Shown in pieces: positions 1 to 8,575 of a stretch of 64,000 bases of DNA (position 1 is the first letter of the stretch; every line of letters begins with the position of its first letter). Source of the DNA: Gammaproteobacteria bacterium (lineage in GTDB: Bacteria > Pseudomonadota > Gammaproteobacteria > Ga0077536); the NCBI GenBank assembly GCA_016209015.1, contig JACQWY010000008.1:1-64000 (forward strand), written 5' to 3'. The notes under the pieces were generated by a model. That model did not search any database. It was not told where the DNA came from and saw only the letters and a program-made list of their open reading frames with translations. The position numbers and the translations under genes were made by a program.

Positions 1-1458
1 ATCGATGCCGTCCTTCATGATGCCTTCGACCGGCAAGCCCTTGATGAACGACTGGACGACGATGCGATGCGTCCAGCCGGTGAGGCGGCCGCGCGCATCG
101 AGCGCCGCGGCGAGCGAGTGCACGCTCATCGGACGGTAGCGCCCGCCGCGCAGATCGTCCTCGCGCGTCCATTGCAGCTTGAGCGGTGCCGGCGTCTTCA
201 GCGCCTTGGCGATCGTCACGGCTTCCACGATGTAGTCGCTGTCGGGCACGCCGCGCCGGCCGAAGCTGCCGCCCGCGAACAGCGTATGGATCCCGACGCG
301 TGCCGGCTCGAGCCCCGTGAGCTTCGCCACCGCGCCCTGATCGAGCGTCTGCGCCTGCGAGCCGGCCCAGATTTCCGCGCCATCGGCATGCAATTCGACG
401 ACGGCGTTCAGCGGCTCCATCGGCGCGTGCGCGAGATAGGGGAACTCGAACTCCGCGCGCAGCACTTTCGCCGCACGATCGAGTGCCGCCTCGCCGACGC
501 CCTCGCGGCGCGCGACGATGCCCGGCGTCTCGGCCAGGCGCTTGAACGCCGCGAAGAGCTCCGGCGTGCCGCGCATTTCCGCGCCGTGCTCGTCCCATTC
601 CGCCGTGACGCGCTTGCGGCCCTCGAGCGCGGACCACATCGACTTCGCGACGATCGCGATGCCGCGCGGGACCGCGAAGCACTCGACGACGCCCGGCTGC
701 GCGAGCGCCGCGCCCGCCTCGAAGGACTTCAGGCTCGCGCCGAAGCGCGGCGGTCGCAGCAGGACGGCAGTGAGCATGCCGGGCCGGACGAAATCGAGCG
801 TGTAGAGCGCGCGCCCCGAAGTCTTCTCGGGCGTATCGATGCGCGGCAGGTGCGCGCCGATGAGCTTGAACGCGGCCGGGTCCTTCAGCGCAGGCGTCTG
901 CGGCGGCGCGATCCGGCCCGCCGCCGGGGCGAGCTCGCCGAACGTCGCGCGTTTGCCCGAGGCATGACGCACGATGCCCTCGGCGACGGTGATTTCGGCG
1001 GCCGGCACGTTCCAGCGCTCGGCGGCGGCGGCGACGAGCATGGCGCGCGCCGCGGCACCGGCCGCGCGGAGCTGCTGCCAGGAGTTCGCGATCGACGTCG
1101 AGCCGCCCGTGCCCTGCACCTTGCCGAAGAAGAGATTGTTGTAGCGCCCGGCGTCCGCCGGGGCGAACTCCCAGCGCATCTGCGGCCAGGCCGCGTCGAG
1201 CTCTTCCGCGACGATCGTCGTCAGCCCCGTCGTCACGCCCTGGCCCTTGTCGAGATGCTTGATGACGACCGTCACCGTGTCGTCGCTGCCGATGCGCACG
1301 AACGCGTCGAACGTCGTCGTGCGCGCGCGCTTGCGGCGGGGCGGCTTCAGCGCCGCCTCGCTCTCGCCGCAGCCGAGCACGAAGCCGAACGCGCCGAGCG
1401 CGGTGACTTTGACGAAGCGGCGGCGGCCGCCGTCGGCGGGGGCGTCGCGCGCGCTCAT
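1..1458 (-). CDS. iorB: Molybdopterin-binding large subunit of isoquinoline 1-oxidoreductase-type hydroxylase, partial (3' end outside window)
   Basis: Reading the minus strand from an ATG at 1458 gives an uninterrupted frame of 486 codons to the window edge. It starts [18 protein letters not shown], with an RRRF twin-arginine-like motif and a hydrophobic stretch ending in Cys, so export or membrane association is possible. It contains the substrate and cofactor-domain signatures of the xanthine oxidase family ([33 protein letters not shown]). Family members have about 700-780 residues, so roughly two thirds is visible. The start overlaps the stop of the 2Fe-2S subunit gene (ATGA), which shows translational coupling. 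The family hydroxylates N-heterocycles or aldehydes. The true substrate cannot be told from sequence. Confidence 0.88.
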   Translation of the reverse strand, partial: MSARDAPADGGRRRFVKVTALGAFGFVLGCGESEAALKPPRRKRARTTTFDAFVRIGSDDTVTVVIKHLDKGQGVTTGLTTIVAEELDAAWPQMRWEFAPADAGRYNNLFFGKVQGTGGSTSIANSWQQLRAAGAAARAMLVAAAAERWNVPAAEITVAEGIVRHASGKRATFGELAPAAGRIAPPQTPALKDPAAFKLIGAHLPRIDTPEKTSGRALYTLDFVRPGMLTAVLLRPPRFGASLKSFEAGAALAQPGVVECFAVPRGIAIVAKSMWSALEGRKRVTAEWDEHGAEMRGTPELFAAFKRLAETPGIVARREGVGEAALDRAAKVLRAEFEFPYLAHAPMEPLNAVVELHADGAEIWAGSQAQTLDQGAVAKLTGLEPARVGIHTLFAGGSFGRRGVPDSDYIVEAVTIAKALKTPAPLKLQWTREDDLRGGRYRPMSVHSLAAALDARGRLTGWTHRIVVQSFIKGLPVEGIMKDGID

Positions 1459-1922
1459 GCGGCAGTCCCCGCGAGGCGCGCGGCGGCGGCGTGGATCGCG
1501 GCGCGGATGCGTTGATAGGTCGCGCAGCGACAGAGGTTGCCGTGCATGGCTTCGTCGATGTCCGCGTCGGCAGGCTCCGGCTTCGCGGCGAGCAGCGCCG
1601 CCGCCGACATGATCTGGCCGGACTGACAATAGCCGCACTGCACGACGTCGAGCTCGGCCCACGCGTTGCGCACGGCCTTGCCGGCCGGCGAGGCGAGACC
1701 TTCGATCGTCGTGACGTTCGTGCCGGCGGCCGCCGACAGCGGCGTGACACAGGCGCGCACCGGCCTGCCGTCGAGGTGTACGGTGCACGCCCCGCATTGC
1801 GCGACGCCGCAGCCGAACTTCGTGCCCGTGAGCGCCGCGACCTCGCGCAGCCACCAGAGCAGCGGCATCACGGGGTCGTCGGCGGCATGGACCGGCGTGC
1901 CATTCAAGGTGAATTCGATCAT
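1455..1922 (-). CDS. iorA: 2Fe-2S subunit of isoquinoline 1-oxidoreductase-type molybdenum hydroxylase
   Basis: A protein of 155 residues, the usual length for the small subunit of two-component xanthine-oxidase-family hydroxylases. The plant-type [2Fe-2S] motif ([15 protein letters not shown]) lies around residues 38-52. The C-terminal cluster motif (CGYCQSGQ ... NLCRC) lies around 96-132. It passes electrons from the molybdenum site of the IorB-like partner to an acceptor, probably a membrane cytochrome because there is no FAD subunit. A GAGGG ribosome-binding site precedes the ATG, and the stop overlaps the next start. First gene of the two-gene operon. Confidence 0.93.
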   Translation of the reverse strand: MIEFTLNGTPVHAADDPVMPLLWWLREVAALTGTKFGCGVAQCGACTVHLDGRPVRACVTPLSAAAGTNVTTIEGLASPAGKAVRNAWAELDVVQCGYCQSGQIMSAAALLAAKPEPADADIDEAMHGNLCRCATYQRIRAAIHAAAARLAGTAA

Positions 1923-2083
1923 GGGCTCATCCCTCGGAGTGCGCGGTCAGTATATCGCCGGGGGATCGGGGCGGGCGCGTTCGGGCAGCGCCGCGGCTCG
2001 CGAAGACGCGGGCGATGCCCCTCCCGGGTCGGCAAATCCGAGGCGATTCCGCGCCATCTCCGCCGGCAAGTCACGGCAGCTCC

Positions 2084-2104
2084 GAACTCGTTCAGAGCCT
2101 GCTT
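2084..2104. repeat. Short hairpin repeat, copy at the 3' end of the LysR gene
   Basis: GAACTCGTTCAGAGCCTGCTT matches 3211-3231 at 20 of 21 positions. The core GAAC-TC-GTTC is a palindrome. This copy overlaps the TAA stop of the LysR gene, so that gene is bracketed by direct repeats. It belongs to the hairpin family described at 3082-3231. Confidence 0.7.
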
Positions 2105-3020
2105 ACGCGTCCCACGGATCCGCCTCCGGATCGTCGCCGAAGGCTTTCAGCAGATAGTCGACGAACAGACGGACGCGCACCGGGACATGCTTGCGCGTCG
2201 GATAGATCGCATAGATGCCGAGAGACATGGAACGATACTCCGGCAGGATCTCGACGAGCGTTCCGGCTTTCAGATCCTCGCCCACGATGAAGCTCGGCTG
2301 CAGCACGAGCCCCGCGCCGGCGAGCGCGGCGTGACGGATCGTGTCGCCGTTGTCGGCGTGCATCACGCAGTGGATACCGACGCGGTGCTCGGCGCGATCC
2401 TGTCTGCCGTGGAACACCCATTCGTCGCGAGTGTTGAGGTGCGTATAGCCGAGGCAGGTGTGATCGCGCAGCTCCTCCGGCGCCCGCGGCTCGCCGCGGC
2501 GCGCGAGGTAGGCGGGCGCCGCGCAGCAGATCATGCGCGTGCGGGCGAGCTGCTTCGCGATGAGCGTCGAATCGGCGATGCGCGCGATGCGGATCCCGAG
2601 GTCGTAGCCCTGGTCGAGCAGATCGACGAGGCGGTCGTTCAGCGACACGGCGAGCTCGAGCTCGGGGTAGCGGGCGAGGAACTCCGCCCACAGCGGCCCG
2701 AGCTGATGGATTCCGAAGCTCACGGGGACGTTCAGCCGCAGCGTGCCGCGGGGCTTGACCGTGTTCTCGGTGGCGAGCGCCTCGGCTTCCTGCAGGTCTT
2801 CGAGGATCTGTTTGCAGCGCGTGTAGTAGATCTGTCCGCTCTCGGTCAATGCGAGGCGGCGCGAAGAGCGGTGCATGAGGCGCGTCGCGAGGCGGGACTC
2901 GAGATCCGCGAGGCCGCGGGAGGCCACGGCGGGCGAGAGACCGAGCTCGGCGGCGGCGCGCGAGAGGTTGCCGCATTCGACCGTCCGCACGAACATTTCG
3001 ATCGACCTGAGCCTGTCCAT
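2103..3020 (-). CDS. LysR-family transcriptional regulator
   Basis: 305 residues from the ATG at 3020 (MDRLRSIEMFVRTVECGNL). An earlier ATG at 3062 would add 14 residues, but the AGAGA before 3020 and the family's usual N-terminus favour the shorter form. The winged HTH occupies about residues 1-60 (AAELGLSPAVASRGLADLE). A periplasmic-binding-fold co-inducer domain follows to about 295. It lies downstream of, and in the same direction as nothing obvious; the iorAB pair ends at the other side of a 180-bp gap, so it may regulate that pair. The target is unknown. Direct repeats flank the gene. Confidence 0.9.
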   Translation of the reverse strand: MDRLRSIEMFVRTVECGNLSRAAAELGLSPAVASRGLADLESRLATRLMHRSSRRLALTESGQIYYTRCKQILEDLQEAEALATENTVKPRGTLRLNVPVSFGIHQLGPLWAEFLARYPELELAVSLNDRLVDLLDQGYDLGIRIARIADSTLIAKQLARTRMICCAAPAYLARRGEPRAPEELRDHTCLGYTHLNTRDEWVFHGRQDRAEHRVGIHCVMHADNGDTIRHAALAGAGLVLQPSFIVGEDLKAGTLVEILPEYRSMSLGIYAIYPTRKHVPVRVRLFVDYLLKAFGDDPEADPWDA

Positions 3021-3322
3021 GCCGTCTCTGCTTGCGGAATCTGCAAAGTTGGATTGCAGCACGCCCGGTTATTTTGCGGAAGCTCTGAATGAGTCCATCC
3101 TGGACTTTTCAGAGCCCGGTCGGCAAGAAGCGTGGTTCTTGCCGACCTTACGTGAACAATGGCTTACGCCACTGTTCACGGCGGCACGTCCCTGTGCCGC
3201 AGCAAGCCCTGAACTCGTTCAGAGCTTGCTTGAGTCAAACGATGGGGTAGAGTCGCCGCGTCGGTTCGAAAGACCCGGCCGCGCCTATCCGAAATCAAGA
3301 CAACAGAAGCGAGGAGCAGCTC
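3021..3322. other. Intergenic region, mostly hairpin repeat
   Basis: Gap between the divergent LysR gene and the CDGSH gene. It is dominated by the five-hairpin element (3082-3231). About 90 bp remain upstream of the CDGSH start, including GAGGAGC at 3311-3317 as its ribosome-binding site. I see no other gene and no convincing promoter. Confidence 0.6.
3082..3231. repeat. Mosaic of five adjacent hairpins (copy 1)
   Basis: Five inverted repeats follow one another directly. GCTCTGA 3082-3088 pairs with 3109-3115, with AGTCCA/TGGACT inside. GGTCGGCAAGAA 3118-3129 pairs perfectly with 3136-3147 around a 6-nt loop. CGTGAACA 3151-3158 pairs with 3173-3180, with TGGC/GCCA inside. GCGGCAC 3181-3187 pairs with 3194-3200. 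AGCAAGC 3201-3207 pairs with 3224-3230 around CTGAAC-TC-GTTCAG. The first 103 bp recur, somewhat degraded, at 8576-8679. The arrangement resembles REP/BIME mosaics. No transposase is nearby. Confidence 0.85.
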
Positions 3323-3562
3323 ATGAGCAGTCCGAAGTGTGCGCAGAAAGCCCCGTATCCCATCGAAGTCGAAGCCGGCAAGTCCTACTGGTGGTGCGCC
3401 TGCGGCGAGAGCAAGAAGCAGCCGTTCTGCGACGGCTCCCACAAGGGCACGGCGTTCGTCCCCACCGAGTACAAGGCCGAGAAGACCGGCCAGGTGTGGT
3501 TCTGCGGCTGCAAGGCCGCCGTCTCGGCACCGCTTTGCGACGGTACCCACAAGACGCTTTGA
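3323..3562 (+). CDS. CDGSH iron-sulfur domain protein (two motifs)
   Basis: 79 residues with two CDGSH zinc-finger-like motifs, each binding a labile [2Fe-2S] cluster through Cys3-His1. The first is CACGESKKQPFCDGSH at about residues 28-43. The second is CGCKAAVSAPLCDGTH at about 61-76. The second carries Thr for Ser. Small bacterial CDGSH proteins are thought to store or pass electrons or clusters in the cytoplasm; the exact role is unknown. It is a single gene with a GAGGAG ribosome-binding site and no clear partner. Confidence 0.93.
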   Translation: MSSPKCAQKAPYPIEVEAGKSYWWCACGESKKQPFCDGSHKGTAFVPTEYKAEKTGQVWFCGCKAAVSAPLCDGTHKTL

Positions 3563-3811
3563 GCGCAGGTCTGATGCGCGGCGGAGGGGTCTGATGCGGG
3601 TGGCGGAGGGGTCTGACGCGGGTGGGTAACTCGCGCAGCGAGTTATCCACGCGGGTCATACCCCGACTTCCGCACCGCAAACCGGAGCCACCGACAGAGC
3701 CACCGACAGAGCGCAAACCGGAGCGACCGATAGAGCGCGAACCGGAGCCACTTCAAAGCCGATTCGAACGCAGACGGGAAGCGACCGATGCGCGTCCTGC
3801 GTCGGCACCTC
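3563..3811. other. Convergent intergenic region with tandem repeats and a hairpin
   Basis: It lies between the 3' ends of the CDGSH gene and the AraC gene. At 3571-3621 three degenerate units begin GGTCTGATGCG (about 20-22 bp each). At 3624-3652 GGGTAACTCGC pairs with GCGAGTTATCC, a plausible bidirectional terminator. At about 3672-3752 a short tandem repeat built on ACCGGAGCCACCGACAGAGC occurs. No open frame here looks like a gene. Confidence 0.6.
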
Positions 3812-4834
3812 CTAGCGCAGACGCCGGACCTCGCCGGTGCCGCCTTTCAAGGTCACCGACGGCAGCTCGCCGAACAATTTCCGATAATCCGCCGCGCAGC
3901 TCGAGAGATGCCAGAAGCCCCAGCGTGCGGCGACGTCGCTGACCGAGTCCTCGCCCGTGCGGGCGCGGCGGAGATCGCGGCGCATCCCGTTCAGCCGGAT
4001 GACCCGCAGATACTGATTCGGGCTCACGCCCAGCACTTCCTGGAAACAGTATTGCAGCGTGCGGCGGCTGACTTTCAGCGTCCGGCAGAGCTCGACGACC
4101 GTCACCGGGTCCGCCGGACGGGACAGCACGAACTCCCGCGCCCGGCGCACGAGCTCGCGGCGGACGACCGTCGTGAACGTCGCGAGTGGTGTGGAATCCG
4201 CGGCGGCGAGCGCCTCGAGGAGGCGATCGAGGAGTGCGTCACCGAGCACGCGGCGGGCATGGGGGCTCATCAGCCCGCTGTCGTCCTCGTCCAGACGGTG
4301 GAAGATTTCGCGGCAGTAGCCCTGCATTTTCGCCATCGTCGCGGGCGGCAGCGCGAGCAGGTGTCTGGCCTGGAGCCGCTGCTCGACGTCATGACCCTCG
4401 AGCTCGGCGGCGGCGCGCGCGAACGCGCGCTGCGGGAAGGCGAGGCCGACGATGTCGAGGCCGGGCGGCGCGACGAGATCGAATTCGTCGCCGCTGCCCA
4501 TCGTGAACAGCGCGTCACACGCCATGGTCTGTCCCCACACGCGGGCCTGTCCCTGCTGGGCGAGCGGGATCCCGAAAATGCGCGAGCCGGGCCAGGCGCT
4601 CCCGGCTTCGTGCAGCGCTTCGCTCGTGCGCTCGCGGAAGATCTGCAGCTCGCCGAGCCAGAGTTGATCGAGGCGGCCGCTGAAGCGACCGCGCGAGATC
4701 TGGTAGTAGGTCTGATCCCAGTAGTTCAGGTTCTGCGCGTGCTCGTCGGCGTCGCCGCTCAGCGTCGTGGCGAGCACACGCGCTGGTCCAGGGGCTCCGG
4801 CGACGGCGGAGCGCGAATGCGGCATCGAATTCAT
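3812..4834 (-). CDS. AraC-family transcriptional regulator
   Basis: 340 residues. A long N-terminal sensing half is followed by a C-terminal double HTH around residues 230-325 (LCRTLKVSRRTLQYCF, then GVSPNQYLRVIRLNGMRR). That HTH type resembles EutR-like and dehydrogenase-operon AraC regulators. It is divergent from the amine dehydrogenase cluster across a 361-bp gap, so it is the natural candidate for that cluster's regulator. That role is inferred from position only. The ATG at 4834 gives MNSMPHSRSA; the Met three residues later is an equally possible start. Confidence 0.88.
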   Translation of the reverse strand: MNSMPHSRSAVAGAPGPARVLATTLSGDADEHAQNLNYWDQTYYQISRGRFSGRLDQLWLGELQIFRERTSEALHEAGSAWPGSRIFGIPLAQQGQARVWGQTMACDALFTMGSGDEFDLVAPPGLDIVGLAFPQRAFARAAAELEGHDVEQRLQARHLLALPPATMAKMQGYCREIFHRLDEDDSGLMSPHARRVLGDALLDRLLEALAAADSTPLATFTTVVRRELVRRAREFVLSRPADPVTVVELCRTLKVSRRTLQYCFQEVLGVSPNQYLRVIRLNGMRRDLRRARTGEDSVSDVAARWGFWHLSSCAADYRKLFGELPSVTLKGGTGEVRRLR

Positions 4835-5195
4835 GCGGCTGGGCCGGCGCAGATGAGAATGTCTTGCAAATTACACCGATCCCCCGGGACCGTAAACTCG
4901 GGGCGTCTATGCATATTGCCAAATCCTGCTAGCGGTAAGCGGCGCGTCCGGCTAGCCTATCGCCATCAAGATTGGGTCCGTTCGGCAGTGCCGGGCGGGC
5001 GGGGGCCGGAACGCGCGATGGGGGCGCGGCCCGGTTGAGCCATGCGCATAGCAGGCTGGCGGCGCGCTCGCGCACGGCTGGTCCGCGTGACGGGGAGGGG
5101 ATGATGCCGCATACGTTCGCGTACGTGGCGTTCCGCAACCCGATCGCGGGCAGGACGTGAGGGCGCCCGACCGGCCCGATGAGGGGTAAGAAGCC
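4835..5195. promoter_or_regulatory. Divergent control region between araC-type regulator and aau cluster
   Basis: A 361-bp gap with no gene. The least GC-rich stretch (4860-4925) includes CTTGCAAATTACACC and TGCATATTGCC and probably holds promoter elements. GCTAGC occurs twice near 4928-4957, a possible AraC-type half-site pair. The aauB start is preceded by GAGGGGTAAGAAG. No single promoter can be assigned firmly. Confidence 0.4.
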
Positions 5196-6347
5196 ATGCG
5201 ATCGATTGTTGCTTTCGGTGCCGCCGTTTCCATGCTGCTCGCCTGTGCGGCGCCGCTGTCCGCAGCGGACCTGCCGCCCGAGAAGGTGACGGTCGCGAAG
5301 CTGCCGCCGCCGAATCCTTACCGCCTCTTCGTGTCCGATCTCGCGATCGACCATATCCTCGACGGCAAGATGATGGTCGTCGACGGCGAGAGCCTGAAAT
5401 ACCAGGGCACGGTCAGCACGGGTGCGTTCGCGCTCACCCGCCTCTCGCCGGATCGCAAGGACATCTTCATCGCGACGACGTTCTATTCGCGGCTCACGCA
5501 CGGCAAGCGCAGCGACATGCTCATGGTCTACGACGCGCAGACGCTGTTGCCGAAGCAGGAATACGAGCTGCCGGCGAAGAAGGCGCAGGCGCTCGCCTAC
5601 AAGGGCACGATCGGCGTCACGCCGGACGGCCGCTTCGTGATCGTCCAGAACGCGACGCCGGCGAGCTCGATCTCCATCGTCGATCGCAAGGCCGGCAAGT
5701 TCGTGACGGAAGTGCCGACGCCGGGCTGCTGGATCGTGCTGCCGGCGCAGTCCGTCAACAACCGCTTCACGACGATCTGCGGCGACGGCACGCTGCTCAC
5801 GATAACCCTCGACGATGCCGGCAAGGTCAAGGACCAGAAGCGCAGCCCGGCGATGTTCGACGCCGACAAGGACCCCGTCTTCGTCTCGGCCGACAACGAC
5901 GGCGACCGCTACTACTTCGTGTCGTTCAACGGCAACGTCTACAGCGCCGACCTCGGCGGCGAGGTCGCGAAGTTCGACCCGTCCTGGCCCGCTGTCGACG
6001 AGGCGGACAAGAAGGAGAGCTGGCGTCCGGGCGGCTACCAGCCGCTCGCCTACCACAAGGAGAGCGGCAAGCTCTACCTCGCCATGCATCCGAACGGCAA
6101 GGAAGGCAGCCACAAGAATCCGGCGCAGGAAATCTGGGTGTTCGACGTGGCCTCGAAGAAGCGCGTGGAGCGCGTGCCCGCCGACAACGCGATCGCGATC
6201 ACGGTGAGCCGCGGTGCCGCGCCGAAGCTGTTCTCGGTCGAGCCGTTCAAGCGGACGATCACGGCTTATGACGCCGGCGAGCATCTGACGAAGAAGAACA
6301 GCGCCGAAGGATTCGGCGAGGAACCGATGCTCCTCGAGACGTATTGA
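5196..6347 (+). CDS. aauB: Aromatic amine dehydrogenase heavy (beta-propeller) chain
   Basis: 383 residues with a cleavable signal peptide (hydrophobic 4-20, cleavage near residue 23). Mature parts such as PPPNPYRLFVSDLAIDHI, VTPDGRFVIVQNATPASS and PTPGCWIVLP match the heavy chain of methylamine/aromatic amine dehydrogenases, a periplasmic seven-bladed propeller that clamps the quinone-bearing light chain. The enzyme oxidises primary amines to aldehyde and ammonia. The following genes E, D and A are in the aauBEDA/mauBEDA order. Aromatic amine rather than methylamine specificity is inferred from the cluster layout, including the cytochrome gene at the end. Confidence 0.88.
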   Translation: MRSIVAFGAAVSMLLACAAPLSAADLPPEKVTVAKLPPPNPYRLFVSDLAIDHILDGKMMVVDGESLKYQGTVSTGAFALTRLSPDRKDIFIATTFYSRLTHGKRSDMLMVYDAQTLLPKQEYELPAKKAQALAYKGTIGVTPDGRFVIVQNATPASSISIVDRKAGKFVTEVPTPGCWIVLPAQSVNNRFTTICGDGTLLTITLDDAGKVKDQKRSPAMFDADKDPVFVSADNDGDRYYFVSFNGNVYSADLGGEVAKFDPSWPAVDEADKKESWRPGGYQPLAYHKESGKLYLAMHPNGKEGSHKNPAQEIWVFDVASKKRVERVPADNAIAITVSRGAAPKLFSVEPFKRTITAYDAGEHLTKKNSAEGFGEEPMLLETY

Positions 6348-6904
6348 TGTCCGTACTCCTCGCGACAGTCTCCGACCCGCTGGTCCTCGGCACGCTCGCG
6401 CTCGCGCTCGCCGGGATCCTCGGCAGCGCCGCGGCGCCGAAGTGGCGGGATCGCGAGGCTTTCGGCTACGCGCTCGAAAACTACGAGCTGCTGCCCGCCG
6501 CGCTCATCCCGGCTGCGGCGCTCGCCATTCCGTGCGCCGAGACCTTCACAGCGCTCGGGCTCCTCGCGCCGGCGACGCGGCCGTACGCGGCGGGGGCGGC
6601 GGCCGCGCTGTTCCTGGTGTTCTCGCTCGGTATCGCCGTCAATCTCGCGCGCGGCCGCGACGCCATCGACTGCGGTTGCGGCGGGGCAGGCGGCGACCAG
6701 CCGATCTCGTGGTGGCTCGTCGCGCGCAATCTCGTGCTCGTCGCGCTCGCGCTCGTGCTCGTCCGGGAACCGGCGGCGCGCGCCTTCGTCTGGCTCGATT
6801 ACATTTCGCTCGTGGGCGGCACTGCCGCCTGCGTCGGCTGCTACGCGCTCGCCAACCAGCTGCTCGCGAATGCACCGCGGCTCGAGCGCCTGAGGAATCA
6901 CTGA
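6347..6904 (+). CDS. aauE: Methylamine/aromatic amine utilisation membrane protein MauE/AauE
   Basis: 185 residues from the ATG at 6347, which overlaps the aauB stop (TGATG). A TTG one codon earlier is less likely. It has four or five hydrophobic segments and a Cys pair in AIDCGCGGAG around residues 105-114, as in MauE, a DoxX-like membrane protein. In methylotrophs MauE with MauD is needed for export or disulfide formation of the light chain, which has six disulfides. It ends in a TGATG overlap with aauD. Confidence 0.85.
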   Translation: MSVLLATVSDPLVLGTLALALAGILGSAAAPKWRDREAFGYALENYELLPAALIPAAALAIPCAETFTALGLLAPATRPYAAGAAAALFLVFSLGIAVNLARGRDAIDCGCGGAGGDQPISWWLVARNLVLVALALVLVREPAARAFVWLDYISLVGGTAACVGCYALANQLLANAPRLERLRNH

Positions 6905-7500
6905 TGACCGAGGCGTTGCTCGTCGCCGTCGTGGTGTTGTGGATCGTCGTGCTGGTGCTGCTCGCGGCGGTGTTCGCCATGAGCCGCCAGATCGGAATTC
7001 TCTATGAACGCGTCGCGCCGGTCGGCGCGCTGATCATCGACAGCGGTCCGAAGGTCGGCGAGGCTTCGCCGCAATTCGAGCTCGCCGCGCTCGACGGGTC
7101 GAAAGTGCCGGTCGGCCAGCCGGCGACGGCGAACACGCTCCTCTTCTTCGTCTCGCCGACCTGTCCGGTCTGCAAGAAGCTGCTGCCGATCCTGCGCGCG
7201 ATCGCGCGCGAGCAGAAGGAGAAGCTCCGCATCGTGCTCGCGAGCGACGGCGAGCGGCCGGCGCACGAGAAGTTCTACAGGGACGCGAAGCTCGCGCCCT
7301 TCCCCTACGTGCTCTCGCTCGACCTCGGGCTCGCGTTCAAGGTCGGCAGGCTGCCGTATGCGGTGCTCATCGACGCCGCGGGCAAGGTGAGCGCGAAGGG
7401 TCTGGTGAATTCGCGCGAGCAGGTCGAGAGCCTGTTCAACGCGCAGGAGCTCGGTGTCGCCTCGGCGCAGGAATTCCTGCAGTCGGCGCAGAACGCGTGA
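6904..7500 (+). CDS. aauD: Thioredoxin-like disulfide protein MauD/AauD
   Basis: 198 residues. One N-terminal membrane anchor (about 4-26) is followed by a periplasmic TlpA/thioredoxin fold with the redox pair Cys87-Pro-Val-Cys90 after FFVSPT. It ends with a cis-Pro region (GRLPYAVLIDAAG). MauD proteins are required for light-chain maturation, presumably as a disulfide isomerase, since the light chain encoded next has many cysteines. Start chosen at the ATG overlapping the aauE stop. Confidence 0.9.
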   Translation: MTEALLVAVVVLWIVVLVLLAAVFAMSRQIGILYERVAPVGALIIDSGPKVGEASPQFELAALDGSKVPVGQPATANTLLFFVSPTCPVCKKLLPILRAIAREQKEKLRIVLASDGERPAHEKFYRDAKLAPFPYVLSLDLGLAFKVGRLPYAVLIDAAGKVSAKGLVNSREQVESLFNAQELGVASAQEFLQSAQNA

Positions 7501-7561
7501 TGACAGTGGGGCCGGAAGGCGGCGTCGGGGCCGCGGCCGGGACGAGTAACGGGAGGACGAA

Positions 7562-8092
7562 ATGAAGTGGTTTGACGATTTCTTTGAACGCCGGACGCGC
7601 GAGGTCGCGCGCTTCACGTCGCGCCGCAACGCGCTCATCCGTCTCGGCAAGATCGTGGTCGGTGCGGGGCTCGTGTTCCCGGTGCTGCCCTTCGATCGCT
7701 CGCCGGCGAACGCGCACGCCTTCGAAGCCTCGAAGGATCCGAAGGACGACACCTCCTGCGAATACTGGCGCTACTGCGCGCTCGACGGCTTCCTGTGCAC
7801 GTGCTGCGGCGGCTCCGTCTCGTCCTGCCCGCCGGGCGCCGAGGTCTCGAGCGTGACCTGGGTCGGCACCTGCCAGAATCCGGACGACGGCAAGGCCTAT
7901 CTCGTCAGCTACAACGACTGCTGCGGCGTGACCGCCTGCGGCCGCTGCCTGTGCAACTACAACCAGGGCGAGCGCCCGGCCTACCGCATGGGCGTGCACA
8001 ACGACATCAACTGGTGCATGGGCAACAAGGTCAACGCCTATCACTGCACGGTGTCGGTGATCCTCGGCGTGACCGAGAAGGCGGCCGGCTGA
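7562..8092 (+). CDS. aauA: Aromatic amine dehydrogenase light chain, tryptophan tryptophylquinone (TTQ) subunit
   Basis: 176 residues. The long N-terminus has a twin-arginine-type motif (TSRRNALIRLG, 19-29) before a hydrophobic run, as in MauA. The mature part is Cys-rich. Trp100 (SSVTWVGTC) and Trp151 (NDINWCMG) are 51 residues apart. That is the spacing of the TTQ-forming tryptophans in both methylamine (57/108) and aromatic amine (109/160) dehydrogenase. Asp119 and Asp75 sit at the offsets of the catalytic Asp (128 in AADH) and the maturation Asp (84 in AADH). All residues needed for TTQ are therefore present. It follows aauD after 61 bp with an AGGAC ribosome-binding site. Confidence 0.93.
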   Translation: MKWFDDFFERRTREVARFTSRRNALIRLGKIVVGAGLVFPVLPFDRSPANAHAFEASKDPKDDTSCEYWRYCALDGFLCTCCGGSVSSCPPGAEVSSVTWVGTCQNPDDGKAYLVSYNDCCGVTACGRCLCNYNQGERPAYRMGVHNDINWCMGNKVNAYHCTVSVILGVTEKAAG

Positions 8093-8127
8093 GCAGCCGG
8101 GCGCCGAGGCACACGGGGGCATCCGTC

Positions 8128-8571
8128 ATGAAGAGAACTCGCCAGCTCGCGGCCACGGCCGCGCTCGCGCTCGGACTCACTGCCGCGCCCACGGCACCGG
8201 CGCTCGACGACTATCAGACCTATCTCCTGCATTGCTCAGGCTGTCACACGCCCGCGGGCATCGGCAGCGCGCGCAACGACATCCCGAGCCTGCATCGCGT
8301 GCCGGGCCTGCTCTCGCGCCTCCCGGAAGGACGTGCTTTCCTCGCACAGGTCCCGGGCATCGCGTATTCCGCGCTCTCGAACGCCGAGATCGCACGCGTG
8401 CTCAACTGGATGATCAAGACCTACAGTGCGGACACGATGCCTGCGAACTTCACGCCCTACACAGAAGCGGAAGTCGCGGAACTGCGCGGCAAGCACATCG
8501 TCGACATCATGGCGCTGCGCTCCGCGGTCGTGCAGCGCGCCGCCGCCCAGGGCATCGAGATCAAGTATTGA
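8128..8571 (+). CDS. Monohaem c-type cytochrome of the amine dehydrogenase cluster
   Basis: 147 residues with a signal peptide (1-25) and one haem c site, Cys36-Ser-Gly-Cys39-His40. No second CxxCH is present. It directly follows aauA, as a small periplasmic cytochrome gene (orf2) does in the Alcaligenes faecalis aau cluster. It is therefore a likely electron acceptor for the dehydrogenase or its TTQ-maturation partner. There is no azurin, amicyanin or MauG gene in the window. Start chosen at the ATG before the signal peptide. The stop is five bases before the second copy of the hairpin repeat. Confidence 0.85.
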   Translation: MKRTRQLAATAALALGLTAAPTAPALDDYQTYLLHCSGCHTPAGIGSARNDIPSLHRVPGLLSRLPEGRAFLAQVPGIAYSALSNAEIARVLNWMIKTYSADTMPANFTPYTEAEVAELRGKHIVDIMALRSAVVQRAAAQGIEIKY

Positions 8572-8575
8572 GGAC

